Shown here piece by piece: positions 29,568 to 39,301 of a stretch of 64,000 nt of DNA. Under the pieces are notes generated by a model, which made no database searches, had not been told where the DNA came from, and saw only the letters and a program-made list of their open reading frames with translations. Within the stretch, counting starts at the first letter, position 1; each line of letters begins with the position of its first letter. Location: assembly GCA_024644535.1 (NCBI GenBank), contig JAHEKX010000007.1:226567-290566 (forward strand), in the 5' to 3' direction. Both the position numbers and the translations under genes were made by a program. Source of the stretch: Gammaproteobacteria bacterium. GTDB lineage: Bacteria; Pseudomonadota; Gammaproteobacteria; Pseudomonadales; Halieaceae.

Positions 29568-30449
29568 TTGGCTTTCGCGTTGGTAACAGAGACAATGCGC
29601 GCCGTGAACTGCAATGGGCGAACCGGCGGACCAGTGAAAATTTTTGATCCCGACATTGTGACGCTGCTGCCGTCTTTTCAAACGGCACTGATCGAAACAC
29701 ATTGTCACCTCGACTACCTAAACGATAATGATTTGGATCGTGCACTCGAACTGGCGCGCTCGGTTGGAATAGATCGAATAATTACCATCGCCGTGTCGCC
29801 CGATAATCTCGATACGGTAATTAAAATTGCAGCAGGTCACCACCAGGTGTGGGCAACCCAAGGTATTCATCCACATGAAGCCAGTGCTTACAGCGATACT
29901 GTTCACAGCAAAATAGAATACCAATGTCAGCACAGTAAGGTCGTTGCCATAGGCGAAATTGGGCTAGATTACTACTATGACCACAGCGATCGGCAAGCAC
30001 AAATAACTGCCTTCGAGCGTCAACTTGATATCGCCAAAGCGCACAACTTACCCGTCGTAATACACTCTCGTGAAGCCGACGATGACATGCTTGCCATACT
30101 TCGAGAACACGCCCCGAGCCTTGATCAAAAGGGCGTGATACACAGCTTTACCTCGGGGCAACAATTGGCCGAAGAAGCGTTAGAACTCGGCTTTTACTTG
30201 GGTTTTAACGGTATTACCACCTTTAAAAATGCCCAAAATGTTCGCGCCATTGTCAAACTGGCACCTATCGAACGGATAGTACTTGAAACAGATTCGCCGT
30301 ACTTGACCCCGGCACCCTTCCGAGGAAAGCCCAATGCGCCGCATTTGTTAGGGCTGGTTGCCGCTCAGATAGCAGAGATTAAAGCTCTTCCCATCGAGGT
30401 CTGCCTGCAAACAGTGCGAGCTAACAGCTTGCGTTTATTTTGGAATTAA
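29568..30449 (+). CDS. TatD family metal-dependent hydrolase
   Basis: TatD-type TIM-barrel phosphohydrolase/DNase. The metal ligands are visible: ETHCHLDYL (HxH), GEIGLDYYYD, VIHSREADDD, IHSFTSG, and LETDSPYLTPAP. The track start gives 293 residues, but the usual family start lies just before the HxH motif. The GTG at 29634 (VKIFDPD) or a nearby codon may be the true start. Its exact subfamily (TatD, YcfH, YjjV) is not clear. It lies 9 bases upstream of rapA and is likely co-transcribed with it. Confidence 0.88.
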   Translation: MAFALVTETMRAVNCNGRTGGPVKIFDPDIVTLLPSFQTALIETHCHLDYLNDNDLDRALELARSVGIDRIITIAVSPDNLDTVIKIAAGHHQVWATQGIHPHEASAYSDTVHSKIEYQCQHSKVVAIGEIGLDYYYDHSDRQAQITAFERQLDIAKAHNLPVVIHSREADDDMLAILREHAPSLDQKGVIHSFTSGQQLAEEALELGFYLGFNGITTFKNAQNVRAIVKLAPIERIVLETDSPYLTPAPFRGKPNAPHLLGLVAAQIAEIKALPIEVCLQTVRANSLRLFWN

Positions 30450-30458
30450 TAGTCGATT

Positions 30459-33197
30459 ATGTATACGGTTGGGCAACGATATCTCTCACAACTTGACCCG
30501 CAGCTGGGCTTGGGCATTATTGTTGAAACAGAGCCCCGAAGAGTTACCGTAGCGTTTCCTGCGGTGGACGAAGAGCGCACCTATGCTACCGCCAACGCAC
30601 CTCTGAGCCGGCTACTCTTTAGAATCGGCGACACAATTCGTCTGGCCGACAACCATCTCTATACAGTGACCAAGGTAACCGAAAACACTGGTGTCGCAGT
30701 GTACTCAGTATTCACCGAAGACGGCCAAGAGATCGATGTCAGCGAAGTCGCCTTGGCTGCTGAATTAGAACTTAATCAACCCCAACAACGCCTGCTAACG
30801 GGCCAAATAGACAGTGCGGCTCTGTTCGAAACACGCTACAAGGCCATGCAATATCTGCATCAGCTGGACCAAACTGAGGTGCGGGGCTTGTTGGCGCCCA
30901 GAACCCTTCTGTTGCCCCACCAAGTCTATTTGGCCCAGCAAGTCGGGACTCGCCATGCACCCAGGGTCATGCTGGCCGATGAGGTTGGCTTGGGCAAAAC
31001 CATTGAAGCAGGCATGATCATTCATCAGCAGCTTCATACCAATCGCGCCAAGCGTATTTTAGTGCTTACACCTGAGCCATTAATGGCCCAATGGCTGGTA
31101 GAATTGCGGCGCAAATTCAACCTCCGGTTCGATCTTTTGAACCAAGAACGACTGGACACCGATGATAATCCGTTTGAAGAAGCGCAGTGGGTTATCTCTT
31201 GCTTAGACTTGATATCTAAACGCGAGCATTTATCTGAGCAGATGCTGTCAGAGGACTGGGACCTAGTTATTATCGACGAAGCGCACCAACTCGAACATGC
31301 TGAAACAGCGATTAAACACTGTGTTGATCAGCTCTGTACCGTCACCCGCGGGTTACTATTGTTGACCGCAACACCAGAACAACTCGGCCAAAAGGCGCAC
31401 TTCGAACGCTTACAGCTCTTGGATCCACACAGGTTTTCAAAATTCAGTGACTATCAGAGTAACGAGACTCGATATCAGCAAATAGATCAAGCTATTCAAG
31501 CCATCGAGGCGGGTTTCAGCCCAGAATTGCCCTTCCCTATTCACGGCAGCACGGCCCAGGCACAAATTCGATATTTGCTAGACTTTTACGGTACAGGTCG
31601 CTGCCTGTACCGAAATACGCGGGCTTCGGTCGCTGGTTTACCTGCACGCGCTTTGCATCCTCATCCGCTGGAAAGCGACATGACAGAGATCTCTGGCAAT
31701 GATCTAATGCAACAGCTGTATCCTGAGCGCTATGAAACCGACGATCGTTGGGTGCTAACACACCCAAAGGTCACTTGGCTGGTGCAATTTCTAAAAGCAA
31801 ATAAAACGGAAAAAGTCCTCGTTATTTGTGGTAATACCGCCGTCGCCACAGCCTTAGAAGATTACCTGCAGATGCGCGCGGGTATTCGGTCGTCGGCGTT
31901 CTACGAAGGTTTGAGTTTAGTTGAACGGGACCGGGCCGCGGCATACTTTCAAGAGACCGAGCAAGGCGCACAGGTATTGGTTTGTTCAGAAATTGGCAGT
32001 GAGGGTCGAAACTTTCAGTTTTCTCAGCACTTGGTGCTGTTCGATCTACCTTTATCGCCAGATCTACTCGAGCAACGCATTGGACGCCTAGATCGTATCG
32101 GCCAAAAACAGACAATTAACGTTCATGTACCCTACATCGTCAAAGGCGCGCAAGAGCAGCTTTTCAAATGGTATGCTCAAGGCCTTGAGGTCTTTAGGGA
32201 ACATTGCGCTGGCGCGCAACGCTTGTACGACCAGTTTGCCGAAGAACTTCACGATTACTGCCTAGATCCAGGTGACAACATAGGCTTTATCGAACGGGTG
32301 TCAATCGCTACGGCAAACCTCAGAGAATCACTTAACGCTGGACGCAACCGATTACTGGAGCGTCATTCACTGGACGAAGAAAAAGCCGAAGAGTACATTG
32401 AACAAATCAAGAGGTGGGATAATTCTGCGCCACTGAGAGAGTGGCTTGAGCTAGCCAGCAATGCACTCGACCTCGATATAGAACCTCTCGATCAGGACAC
32501 TTGGATTTTTAAAGCTAACGAGCATACGCATGAAGCTCTTATCCCCTACTTTCAGAACGATGCTCTCACTGGCACATTTGATCGAGAGATTGCCGCTAGC
32601 CGGGAAGACTGGGAGTTCCTAACTTGGGAACACCCTCTAGTAACAGAGACTCTAGAATTATTCGAGGCCGACACGCTCGGAAGCGGAACTCTATCGCGCC
32701 TGCGTTTACCCAATCTACCCGAAGGTACATTGCTACTTGAAGCGATTGCTGTCGTGAGGGTATTGGGTCAGTCACGCATGGATTTAAAGCGTTTTTTACC
32801 GCGCACACCCCTTCGACTACTTATCGACGAAAATGGCCGCAATTTAGCCGAAGCCCTACCGCCAGAAAAATTGAACCCACGACTCGAAAATTTGCCGGCA
32901 AAGGCGGCTGGTAGTGCCATAAAGCAGGTGCGAGAGCCACTTTTAAACCTAATTAGCAGAACAGAAAAGCAAGCTCAGAGCCTAGCTGGTGACTTTATCA
33001 ACCGGGCACAGATAGCGTTCACAGACTATATCGACTCTGAAATTGAGCGCACTAGCTTACTCAGCCAAGCACAAGTAGATGCACAAATAAGTAACGACCT
33101 CGTGAGACTCAGGCAAGAACGAGAAATGGGCTACACTGCATTAGCGCAGTCACAGGTAAGCATTCACGCTCTGCGCTTAATCGCCACTCATCATTGA
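30459..33197 (+). CDS. rapA: RNA polymerase-associated protein RapA (SWI2/SNF2 ATPase)
   Basis: ATPase that binds RNA polymerase and helps recycle it after transcription. The N-terminal Tudor-like domains include YTVGQRYLSQLDPQLGLG. Walker A is DEVGLGKTIEAG and the DEAH box is IIDEAHQLE. Helicase motifs V and VI are SEIGSEGRNFQFS and EQRIGRLDRIGQ. Length is 912 (E. coli 968). It ends 4 bases before the convergent DUF3604 gene. Confidence 0.95.
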   Translation: MYTVGQRYLSQLDPQLGLGIIVETEPRRVTVAFPAVDEERTYATANAPLSRLLFRIGDTIRLADNHLYTVTKVTENTGVAVYSVFTEDGQEIDVSEVALAAELELNQPQQRLLTGQIDSAALFETRYKAMQYLHQLDQTEVRGLLAPRTLLLPHQVYLAQQVGTRHAPRVMLADEVGLGKTIEAGMIIHQQLHTNRAKRILVLTPEPLMAQWLVELRRKFNLRFDLLNQERLDTDDNPFEEAQWVISCLDLISKREHLSEQMLSEDWDLVIIDEAHQLEHAETAIKHCVDQLCTVTRGLLLLTATPEQLGQKAHFERLQLLDPHRFSKFSDYQSNETRYQQIDQAIQAIEAGFSPELPFPIHGSTAQAQIRYLLDFYGTGRCLYRNTRASVAGLPARALHPHPLESDMTEISGNDLMQQLYPERYETDDRWVLTHPKVTWLVQFLKANKTEKVLVICGNTAVATALEDYLQMRAGIRSSAFYEGLSLVERDRAAAYFQETEQGAQVLVCSEIGSEGRNFQFSQHLVLFDLPLSPDLLEQRIGRLDRIGQKQTINVHVPYIVKGAQEQLFKWYAQGLEVFREHCAGAQRLYDQFAEELHDYCLDPGDNIGFIERVSIATANLRESLNAGRNRLLERHSLDEEKAEEYIEQIKRWDNSAPLREWLELASNALDLDIEPLDQDTWIFKANEHTHEALIPYFQNDALTGTFDREIAASREDWEFLTWEHPLVTETLELFEADTLGSGTLSRLRLPNLPEGTLLLEAIAVVRVLGQSRMDLKRFLPRTPLRLLIDENGRNLAEALPPEKLNPRLENLPAKAAGSAIKQVREPLLNLISRTEKQAQSLAGDFINRAQIAFTDYIDSEIERTSLLSQAQVDAQISNDLVRLRQEREMGYTALAQSQVSIHALRLIATHH

Positions 33198-33201
33198 TAT
33201 T

Positions 33202-35010
33202 TTAGCGATACCAGATGGGCGATGAGTAGGCCCGCTCTTGAATCGCGTCCGGGTGGCCGATAACCGCGATCTGGAGCGCTTGCGCATCCAAACTCGAGTG
33301 CCGCACTGTCGCCACCTGCAGGACTCGAACGTAATAGAAGCTCGTCTGTGATTCATCAAAATCCGGATCTTGCCAGACAGCATTTAGCTGCGACGCTCCG
33401 CTCGAATCATTACTCACAAGAGCATCGTAAACCCGTTCATGGGTTTCGCCCTGACCATCAATCCATCCTTTCACCACTTGTATGCGCTGCAGGCCTGCAC
33501 CTTTTGGATCTTGACCTGCAAAAATAGCCAAGCTAAAGCGCTCTCTGCCATCACTCTCGATCGCAGACCCCATGGGCACACCATCGATCGCCAATTTCGT
33601 GGTCGCATCCGCCTTGCTAATATCAAGCTCAGCGTCTGGCGCCAAGGCATAAACCTGCAAAGCTATGCGAGGCCCCGTCGAGGCGTAGACCTCTTTACGT
33701 TTAAATGCATCAATAATAGCCTCTCGGGTATTGGACTCGGCCCAGACGGCTGCAAGGCCAGCAGCTGACATCGACCAGCCGTTGGGGCCCGCGTCGTCAC
33801 CCCACATCGCTTGTTTACGTTCTGGCACTGAATCCAGAGCCATCTTGCCATGAAAATTATCTTCTTCGGCCGACGATAAGCCGGTATGCGAGTCGGTCGA
33901 CCCGATAAAACCAAGGCGATAAGGGTTCACGCCAACTTCCGCCTCGATCGCAAGTCCCCGCTTCAAGGCACTTCGCAGATAATCACCCTCGGTAGCCTTG
34001 TATTCCACATCCCCGACCTTAGCCAAGTAATGCGGGTATTCCTCGTAATCAGCAAACGCATCGTTTGGGCTTAGGTCAGGGTGGGTCTCTGAATCGCCCT
34101 TAATTTGGGTAATCTCTGCAATCGGCTCCCAACGAGCGCGTATCTTCGCGTATTCGGCATCAATGGGCCCGCCGCGCAAAGATGTGGTGTCAAACATCCA
34201 CCCCTTAGAAAGGTTGGAATTATGTGGTATGGACACGAAACGAGCCCCGACATTTTGCTCCGCGCCGTCCAAAAACCGCCACAAGTCTTCAGGAAAAGGC
34301 GAATCGTTAAAAGAGAACGGCGTAATTTTAGCGGCTTGTTCCGCATTTGCGTCCGACACAACAACCCTATGCAGGTTGGCTCCACCTGGGGTTCCGGTCC
34401 ATTCCCACCCGATCAGTGCAGTGAACTCTCCGGGCTTATTATAGCGGTCAGCGGTAGCGCTGATCGAATCCCACGCTGTAGCTCTAACGACTGGCATGTC
34501 GGGCATTAAACTACCGCTGTCATAACCAAGTCCTTCCATCGCCCTAGCTGTATCACGAGCGTCGGAATGCTCTGGAAGCAATGCTCCGAAAAATTTCAAA
34601 CTGGTATCGTTCTCGACCGACCGCCGCAGTAGCCACGCTGTAACCTCTGCTCCCAGCCAGTCGCTCCAACCCAACTTCGCATTGCTGCCGCCTTCTTCAT
34701 AGATGTGTTTGATCACGCCCATAAATTCAGCGTGATCGCTAACCACTAAGAAATCGAGAGGCGTATGTATCTGAACCCGGGCACGGTGAAAGGGGTGTAT
34801 CACCGACTCGCCCATCGCATAGCGGTAAGCCGCAGCGGGATCTGCCGAACGGTTGCCGTTGGTATAGGCGTCGAATGAGTATGATGTATGCAAGTGCGTA
34901 TCGCCCCACAATAACTCTTTAGCCGAAGTAGTACTTGCGTTAAGGACAGCAGCAGCGAAAAACGCAATAGTTAAAGCGTTTTTTGCTGCTATGCGTCTAG
35001 TTTTTGTCAT
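33202..35010 (-). CDS. DUF3604 protein, PHP-fold-like, exported
   Basis: A 602-residue protein with a signal peptide (about residues 1-30). The mature part opens with LLWGDTHLHTSYSFDAY, giving the metal-binding HLH of a PHP-like phosphoesterase fold. Further His/Asp motifs are VSDHAEFMG, IPHNSNLSKGW and IGSTDSHTGLSS. Such proteins are common in marine gammaproteobacteria but no reaction is established as far as I know. It lies 24 bases downstream of the carboxyltransferase with an AAGAGG ribosome site, so it is probably the last gene of the acyl-CoA operon. Confidence 0.85.
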   Translation of the reverse strand: MTKTRRIAAKNALTIAFFAAAVLNASTTSAKELLWGDTHLHTSYSFDAYTNGNRSADPAAAYRYAMGESVIHPFHRARVQIHTPLDFLVVSDHAEFMGVIKHIYEEGGSNAKLGWSDWLGAEVTAWLLRRSVENDTSLKFFGALLPEHSDARDTARAMEGLGYDSGSLMPDMPVVRATAWDSISATADRYNKPGEFTALIGWEWTGTPGGANLHRVVVSDANAEQAAKITPFSFNDSPFPEDLWRFLDGAEQNVGARFVSIPHNSNLSKGWMFDTTSLRGGPIDAEYAKIRARWEPIAEITQIKGDSETHPDLSPNDAFADYEEYPHYLAKVGDVEYKATEGDYLRSALKRGLAIEAEVGVNPYRLGFIGSTDSHTGLSSAEEDNFHGKMALDSVPERKQAMWGDDAGPNGWSMSAAGLAAVWAESNTREAIIDAFKRKEVYASTGPRIALQVYALAPDAELDISKADATTKLAIDGVPMGSAIESDGRERFSLAIFAGQDPKGAGLQRIQVVKGWIDGQGETHERVYDALVSNDSSGASQLNAVWQDPDFDESQTSFYYVRVLQVATVRHSSLDAQALQIAVIGHPDAIQERAYSSPIWYR

Positions 35011-35034
35011 AATGGCCTCTTTAGTTAAGACGCG

Positions 35035-36579
35035 TCAAAGCACGCCACAGGCGCGATAAGTGCGGAGTAGAAAAGCTCGAGTATCCATGGGATCGATAAC
35101 ACCGTCAATTTCCAGATGCGTGGCTGCTTCGGTGGCTTTACCAATGTCATAAAGCTGCGCAACTAAGGTTTCAAAGCGCGCTTGGCGCTCTAAAGGATCT
35201 TGAATTGCGTCTAGTTCTTTCCGATATCCCAGACGAACCGCCCCCTCTAGCCCCATGCCGCCAAATTCGCCAGTTGGCCAAGCCGCCGCATAATTTGGCG
35301 TGGCAAAACTGCCGCCCGTCATGGCCATTGCACCCAAACCGTAACCCTTGCGCAAAAAAATAGCGACCAAGGGTTGGGTAAAAGCTGCACCGGCTTCAAA
35401 CATTCCTGCCATTCTGATCACCGCTGCTTGTGCCTCGCTGTCAGGGCCAACCATGAATCCCGGAGTATCGGTTAGTGATAGCAAAGGCAAATTGAAGCGC
35501 TCACACAGACGATACCAGCGCGCAGCCTTATCCGCGGCCTCAGCGTCCACAGCTCCACCGAGTTGTTGACAGTCGTTTGCAATCAATCCAATCGCGACGC
35601 CTTCGATGCGAATAAAGCCGGTAATGACACTGCGCCCATAGACACGCCCTACTTCAAGAAACGAATCTTTGTCACACAAACCCCGAATCACCTGTCGTAC
35701 CGGATAGGCCCAGCGTCGATCCTCGGGGATAAGGTCCCGCAGCGTTTGAGCATCTAACTCGGGTTCGCAAGGTGCTACAGCGCCCTGAAAGTAGCTCAAA
35801 ACTCTCTTAGCCACAGACGTTGCTTCCGCCTCGTCTTCGACCAGAATATCAACCACTCCATTCTTAAACTGCTGCTCTGCTGGACCAATTTGAGTCGGTT
35901 CAAACCGCCCCAAACCGCCTCCTTCAATCATGGCCGGACCCGCCATACCAATCCAGGAAGCACGAGTGGCAATGCGAATATCGCCAGAACCGAATAAAGC
36001 TGCGTTTCCCGCGAAACAGTATCCGTGATTCACCGTAATGCGTGGCACCCACCGCCCTAGCGCCGCCCAATCTCTAAAAGACGCCAGATGCAGACCTGCA
36101 ATTTGCGTTTTTACATCGTCGTCGCCTGGCCGACCACCACCGCCTTCAGTATACATAACCACAGGGAGCTTAAGTTGCCGCGCTTGCGCAATGGCTCGAT
36201 CTAACTTGTGATGGTGAAAGTAGCCTTGGGTACCCGCGAGCACAGTATAGTCGTTGACGATAACAACCGCAGACGCGCAATCAGACCCCACCTGCTTGGC
36301 GTTAATACTGGCCATGCCAGTAATTACACCATCGGCCGCAGTAGAGGAGCGCAATTCTTCGACTGACCGACGTGAACGCTGGGCAGCAATCGCGAGCTGC
36401 CCCCATTCGATCCACGAGTCAGCATCAACTAAATCGTGTAGGTTTTCTCTTGCAGTACGATAACCCCGCGAATGCCGACTTGCCACGGCCTTGGAGCGCC
36501 CAGAATCTAAGCTCGCATTCAAACGTGCCTGCAGTGCAGCAAGTTCTGGTCTGAGCTCTATTGTTTTTTTACCGCTCAT
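35035..36579 (-). CDS. Acyl-CoA carboxylase carboxyltransferase (beta) subunit-like protein
   Basis: A 514-residue protein of the biotin-dependent carboxyltransferase family (crotonase fold in two halves). Recognisable are the acyl-CoA-binding half (TVLAGTQGYFHHHKLDRA, TEGGGGRPGDDD) and the carboxybiotin half (LTDTPGFMVGPDSE, KGYGLGAMAMTGG). No biotin carboxylase or biotin carrier gene lies in the window, so it needs a partner elsewhere or acts differently. Its start overlaps the upstream crotonase stop by 4 bases (ATGA). The specific substrate is unknown. Confidence 0.83.
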   Translation of the reverse strand: MSGKKTIELRPELAALQARLNASLDSGRSKAVASRHSRGYRTARENLHDLVDADSWIEWGQLAIAAQRSRRSVEELRSSTAADGVITGMASINAKQVGSDCASAVVIVNDYTVLAGTQGYFHHHKLDRAIAQARQLKLPVVMYTEGGGGRPGDDDVKTQIAGLHLASFRDWAALGRWVPRITVNHGYCFAGNAALFGSGDIRIATRASWIGMAGPAMIEGGGLGRFEPTQIGPAEQQFKNGVVDILVEDEAEATSVAKRVLSYFQGAVAPCEPELDAQTLRDLIPEDRRWAYPVRQVIRGLCDKDSFLEVGRVYGRSVITGFIRIEGVAIGLIANDCQQLGGAVDAEAADKAARWYRLCERFNLPLLSLTDTPGFMVGPDSEAQAAVIRMAGMFEAGAAFTQPLVAIFLRKGYGLGAMAMTGGSFATPNYAAAWPTGEFGGMGLEGAVRLGYRKELDAIQDPLERQARFETLVAQLYDIGKATEAATHLEIDGVIDPMDTRAFLLRTYRACGVL

Positions 36580-37361
36580 GACACGCCTTGATTCACTTGG
36601 TTTCGACCGCGCGCTTGGATCGCCAGCCGACGTTGTGCAACCTGTTCGCCTTGGACATTTTGGTTCGCTTCGGTCATTAAGGCTTGTTCAATGGCCAGAC
36701 CTTCATCCAAACCGACCGCCAAGCCTTCATTCAGCATCTGCTTGACGACACCCACAATGCGAGCGTCAGCTTCGTGAATATCCCGCGCGACGGCTTCTGC
36801 TTCGAGCAGCAATTGCTGTGAGGGAACCAGGCGCGACACTAAGCCCCAATCAGATGCTTGCTGAGCACTGATAAAATTACCCGTAAAATGAGCCTCTTTC
36901 GCACGGCTGGGGCCGATAATACGCGCCAGCCTTTGTGACAAACCCCAGCCTGGCGCGATACCGACGCGCGCGTGAGTATCGGCAAAACGCGCATTCTCGC
37001 AGCCAAGCAAAATATCTCCCATTAGCGCAAGCTCGAAACCGCCCGTCGCTGCAATACCATTTATAGCCATAATGACAGGTTTAGAAAACCGACGAAACGC
37101 CGAATGAATATCGTTACTACCAGAAATACCAAGTGCTTCCATGCCGTCTGGCTGGCTTAACAACTTCAGGTCTAAACCGGCACAAAAACCACGCCCAGCA
37201 CCTGTCAGAACGATCGCTGAACAGGTGTCATCAACATCAAGCATGTCCAAGGCGGCGCACAGCTCTGCCATCATGTCGGGATTCAGTGCATTAAGGGACT
37301 CCGGGCGGTTCAGGGTCAGAACCGCGTACCCTTCTTTACGGTCAATTAAGACCGCTGGCAT
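36576..37361 (-). CDS. Enoyl-CoA hydratase/isomerase (crotonase) family protein
   Basis: A 261-residue crotonase. The oxyanion-hole segment is AGRGFCAGLDL and the first catalytic Glu position is kept in GGFELALMGD. The second position (PE..LG in hydratases) reads DTHARVGIAPGWG, so that Glu is replaced. This makes a simple hydratase role uncertain. It starts one base after the stop of the other crotonase and overlaps the carboxyltransferase gene. Likely acts on an intermediate of the same branched acyl-CoA pathway. Confidence 0.85.
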   Translation of the reverse strand: MPAVLIDRKEGYAVLTLNRPESLNALNPDMMAELCAALDMLDVDDTCSAIVLTGAGRGFCAGLDLKLLSQPDGMEALGISGSNDIHSAFRRFSKPVIMAINGIAATGGFELALMGDILLGCENARFADTHARVGIAPGWGLSQRLARIIGPSRAKEAHFTGNFISAQQASDWGLVSRLVPSQQLLLEAEAVARDIHEADARIVGVVKQMLNEGLAVGLDEGLAIEQALMTEANQNVQGEQVAQRRLAIQARGRNQVNQGVS

Positions 37362-38144
37362 TTAACGTCCCTTCCAGACGGGGGCGCGACGCTCAAAGAA
37401 GGCCATCGCACCCTCTCTTGCATCTTCGCTGGCCACACACACCATCTGTAAATCCGCTTCTACAGAGATAGCTGTGCCGAAATCGCATTCCATAGCAGCA
37501 CTCAAAGCCTCTTTGGTACAAGACAAAGACAAAGGCGACTTACCCGCAAGCGCTTGCGCCCACTCTAACGCCGCATCTTGAAGCTCTGCGTCTGCAACCA
37601 CCTTATTCACCAAACCTAATTCAAGCGCGCGATCACCCGTAATTCGAGTTCCCTCGATCATGAGCTGGTACGCCAACTTGCGGCCCACTGTTCTTGCCAA
37701 CAGCCAAGTTGATCCACCATCGGGTACAAGCCCGATCGCGCTAAACGCCTGATACAAGAACGCGTTTTCACCCATAACAGACAAATCACAGGCCATTGCA
37801 AACGCTGACCCAATGCCTGCAGCAGCACCATTGACGGCGCTAATCCACGGCTTAGAGGCTTCGGTTATTCCCAGCAAAGCGGGTTTGTATTCGTGATTTA
37901 ATTGGTCATCCACACGAGAGCCGGGGGGTAACTGCTCACTTAAATCCGCACCGGCGCAGAAGGCCCGACCTGCACCTGTCAGAATCGCAACACGAATGCT
38001 GTCATCTTCGTTAACTTCGCGGATCGCTTTAAGGAGGTCTGAGCGCAAATCGGCATTAAAGGCATTGAGCTGATCGGGCCGATTCATGGTGACTCGAGCC
38101 ACGTGATCAAAACGCTCGACGGTTACTGCTGTGTAATCGGGCAT
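37362..38144 (-). CDS. Crotonase-family protein, PaaG-like isomerase type
   Basis: A 260-residue crotonase with oxyanion motif GRAFCAGADLSEQ. Both hydratase Glu positions are lost (GSAFAMACD, and FSAIGLVPDGG). The second stretch, QAFSAIGLVPDGGSTW, closely resembles PaaG-type isomerases, where the Asp of PD acts instead. I infer a double-bond isomerase or related reaction rather than hydration. It lies between the racemase-like gene and the other crotonase, in one operon. Confidence 0.85.
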   Translation of the reverse strand: MPDYTAVTVERFDHVARVTMNRPDQLNAFNADLRSDLLKAIREVNEDDSIRVAILTGAGRAFCAGADLSEQLPPGSRVDDQLNHEYKPALLGITEASKPWISAVNGAAAGIGSAFAMACDLSVMGENAFLYQAFSAIGLVPDGGSTWLLARTVGRKLAYQLMIEGTRITGDRALELGLVNKVVADAELQDAALEWAQALAGKSPLSLSCTKEALSAAMECDFGTAISVEADLQMVCVASEDAREGAMAFFERRAPVWKGR

Positions 38145-38157
38145 AGTAAGTTCTCTC

Positions 38158-39291
38158 CTAGGCTACGCTGTTATTGTTTTGAAGTTGCTCAATTTCATCG
38201 GCCGCAAAGCCCATCGCTTGTAGCACCGACACGGTATCCTCTCCGATTCCGTGAGCTCCATGGCGAATTTCTGAGGGCGTACGTGAAAAACGCGGTGCCG
38301 GAGACGGTTGAACAATACCATCAACTTCTTGATAGACGTTCCGAGCGACGTTAGCTGGGTGAGACGGCGCCTCTTTGAAGCTCAGTACGGGCGCGAAGCA
38401 GACATCAGTCCCTTCCATGATTGCACACCACTCATCGCGCGTCTTGCTCTTGAAAACTTCGGTGAGTTTGGCTTTGAGCTCGGACCACAGCGCCTGATTA
38501 TTTTGATCTGCAAACGTCGTCTTATCTAACTCAGCCAATTCTAGCAGCAATGCATAGAACTGCGGCTCGATGGAGCCAACCGAGACATAGCCACCGCAGG
38601 CACACTCATAGGTGTCGTAAAAATGCGCAGCGCCATCGAGCATATTCGCCTCACGTTGCGTTGCATCCCAAGCACCCACCGCTTCAAATCCGTGCATCAT
38701 CCACATTAACTGTGCAGCACCGTCGACCATCGCCACATCCAACACTTGTCCTTTGCCAGATTGTGACGATTCTAAAAGCGCAGCCAGCACACCATTGACT
38801 AATAGCATACCGCCACCACCCATATCGCCAATTAGGTTCAGTGCCGGCACGGGACGCTCACCGCGTCTCCCGGTTGCAAACAGTGCCCCGGTCAGCGAGA
38901 TGTAGTTAATATCGTGACCCGCAGCTTGCGCCATCGGGCCCTCTTGGCCCCAACCCGTCATGCGAGCAAAAATCAACTTAGGATTGCGAGCCATACAAAC
39001 GTCCGGGCCAATGCCTAACTTCTCGCAAACGCCGGGCCGATAGGGGTCGATCACGACATCCGCGTTTTCGACCAAGCGCAGAAACGTTTCAACACCCTCT
39101 TGTGATTTTAAATTGACTACGATCGATTTTTTACCGCGCGCACTCACATCTTTCATGATCCGTGGATCCATACCGCCTTTACGGTCAATACGAATGACTT
39201 CTGCACCCATATCGGCCAGTATCATACCGCCCATGGGCGCTGGGCCAATTCCACCCAACTCTAAGACCGTAAACCCGTTCAATGGTCCCAT
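38158..39291 (-). CDS. CaiB/BaiF family protein, alpha-methylacyl-CoA racemase-like
   Basis: A 377-residue class III CoA-transferase-fold protein. It matches the racemase branch (AMACR/MCR) rather than transferases. AGHDINYISLTGAL carries His126 and LIGDMGGGGM carries Asp156, the same numbering as the catalytic pair of M. tuberculosis MCR. VGSIEPQFYALLL and MEGTDVCFAPVL also match AMACR. It would interconvert (2R)- and (2S)-methylacyl-CoA before dehydrogenation, pointing to methyl-branched acids. Substrate not shown. Confidence 0.85.
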   Translation of the reverse strand: MGPLNGFTVLELGGIGPAPMGGMILADMGAEVIRIDRKGGMDPRIMKDVSARGKKSIVVNLKSQEGVETFLRLVENADVVIDPYRPGVCEKLGIGPDVCMARNPKLIFARMTGWGQEGPMAQAAGHDINYISLTGALFATGRRGERPVPALNLIGDMGGGGMLLVNGVLAALLESSQSGKGQVLDVAMVDGAAQLMWMMHGFEAVGAWDATQREANMLDGAAHFYDTYECACGGYVSVGSIEPQFYALLLELAELDKTTFADQNNQALWSELKAKLTEVFKSKTRDEWCAIMEGTDVCFAPVLSFKEAPSHPANVARNVYQEVDGIVQPSPAPRFSRTPSEIRHGAHGIGEDTVSVLQAMGFAADEIEQLQNNNSVA

Positions 39292-39301
39292 AGTGTTCTC
39301 C

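Noticed and set aside
29540-29575. GCGCTAA ... TTTAGCGC inverted repeat upstream of tatD
   Set aside because: Short stem, no T tract and close to a start codon; could be chance or a weak regulatory hairpin, not supportable.
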